A DNA stretch of 6,649 nt, taken from the NCBI GenBank assembly GCA_013361595.1, contig JABFXT010000695.1:1-6649 (forward strand), written 5' to 3'. Shown here in pieces: positions 6,410 to 6,649 of the stretch (positions are counted from its first letter, which is position 1; each line of letters begins with the position of its first letter). The position numbers and the translations under genes are program-made. The notes beneath the pieces are model-generated. The model was not told the origin of the DNA, did no database searches, and saw only the letters and a list, made by a program, of their open reading frames with translations. The stretch comes from Nocardia sp. Its GTDB lineage: Bacteria > Actinomycetota > Actinomycetes > Mycobacteriales > Mycobacteriaceae.

Positions 6410-6649
6410 GTGTCCGGAATCCCCGGCGTGCTCGACATGATCACCACGCGCGCACGCGGTATCACCGACTCACTGACCGCCGGGGTCGGCCGCTTCTACA
6501 CGAATACCGGCGACGCGCTCACCGGCGTTCGGCGTTACGCGGAGGTGGACAGCGAGAGCGCCGGTCAGATCAATCTGACGCGGGGCCGGGCCGGGCGGTC
6601 GCCGAGCGCGGAACCGGCGTCGCGGTATCGGCCACCGGCGGCCGAGCTG
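6410..6649 (+). CDS. Short helical protein, possible type VII secretion substrate, 3' partial
   Basis: An open frame runs to the right edge with strong G/C third-position bias, marking it as coding. It begins with an amphipathic helical segment (from about residue 8: LDMITTRARGITDSLTAGVG) followed by RFYTNTGDALTGVRRYAEVD and then a Pro/Arg/Ser/Ala-rich stretch. The pattern of small residues, a Tyr about two turns before an acidic Asp, and a nearby 'Y-x-x-x-D/E' (Y45 to D48/E50 region) recalls the C-terminal half of EspC/EspF-like ESX substrates. This resemblance is from pattern memory and is weak. The start is unresolved: GTG at 6392, 6395, 6401, 6410 and 6428 and ATG at 6437 are all in frame. 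The nearest purine-rich site (AGAGG, 6404-6408) is too close to 6410, and GGA at 6416-6418 would suit 6428. No WXG motif is present. Confidence 0.5.
   Translation, partial: MSGIPGVLDMITTRARGITDSLTAGVGRFYTNTGDALTGVRRYAEVDSESAGQINLTRGRAGRSPSAEPASRYRPPAAEL

Noticed and set aside
6211..6465. Minus-strand 84-codon frame in the intergenic region
   Set aside because: No motif, Pro/Arg/Ser-rich, overlaps the coding-biased start of the last gene, and no plausible ribosome binding site was noticed.
1..6649. CRISPR array, tRNA, rRNA, insertion sequence or phage attachment site
   Set aside because: No spaced repeat series, no tRNA-like cloverleaf, no transposase or integrase and no flanking terminal repeats were recognised.

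Overview
The window is high-GC DNA (G or C at most third codon positions) with actinobacterial gene content. An RqlH-type helicase, a stand-alone LigD-like primase-polymerase, a Pr6Pr membrane protein and short helical protein resembling type VII secretion substrates together suggest the Mycobacteriales, most likely Nocardia or a close relative. The genus is inferred from gene content and style, not shown by any marker. The first 13 bases are an exact match to the common Illumina adapter end, so the left edge looks like a draft contig end.

Layout from left to right: (1) adapter remnant, then the 3' part of a CPA1-type Na+/H+ antiporter carrying a C-terminal UBP-type zinc finger (+ strand). 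(2) A complete rqlH, a RecQ-like helicase with a four-cysteine zinc module and a ComF/phosphoribosyltransferase-like tail (+). (3) A six-helix Pr6Pr family membrane protein (- strand), whose 3' end overlaps the 3' end of rqlH by 77 bp. (4) Divergent from it, an isocitrate lyase/PEP mutase superfamily enzyme of unassigned substrate (+). (5) Convergent with that, after a 30-bp gap, a stand-alone LigD polymerase-domain protein of the PolD/Prim-PolC type (-). (6) A roughly 300-bp intergenic stretch with one AT-rich patch, then the start of a short helical, possibly ESX-secreted protein that runs off the right edge (+).

Strands mostly alternate, so there is no multi-gene operon and each gene is probably transcribed alone. 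Two genes, rqlH and the primase-polymerase, belong to DNA recombination and repair, but they are separated by unrelated genes. The helicase and the PEP-mutase-like gene share an identical 11-bp block ending seven bases before their starts. The polymerase gene has a similar TAGGGT box six bases before its ATG. This geometry suits leaderless transcription or an overlapping ribosome binding site.

I found no tRNA, rRNA, CRISPR array, insertion sequence or convincing riboswitch. Most of the window is ordinary chromosome. The points most worth a second look are the adapter contamination, the antiporter-zinc finger fusion, the shared start-proximal box, and the unclear 5' end of the last gene.
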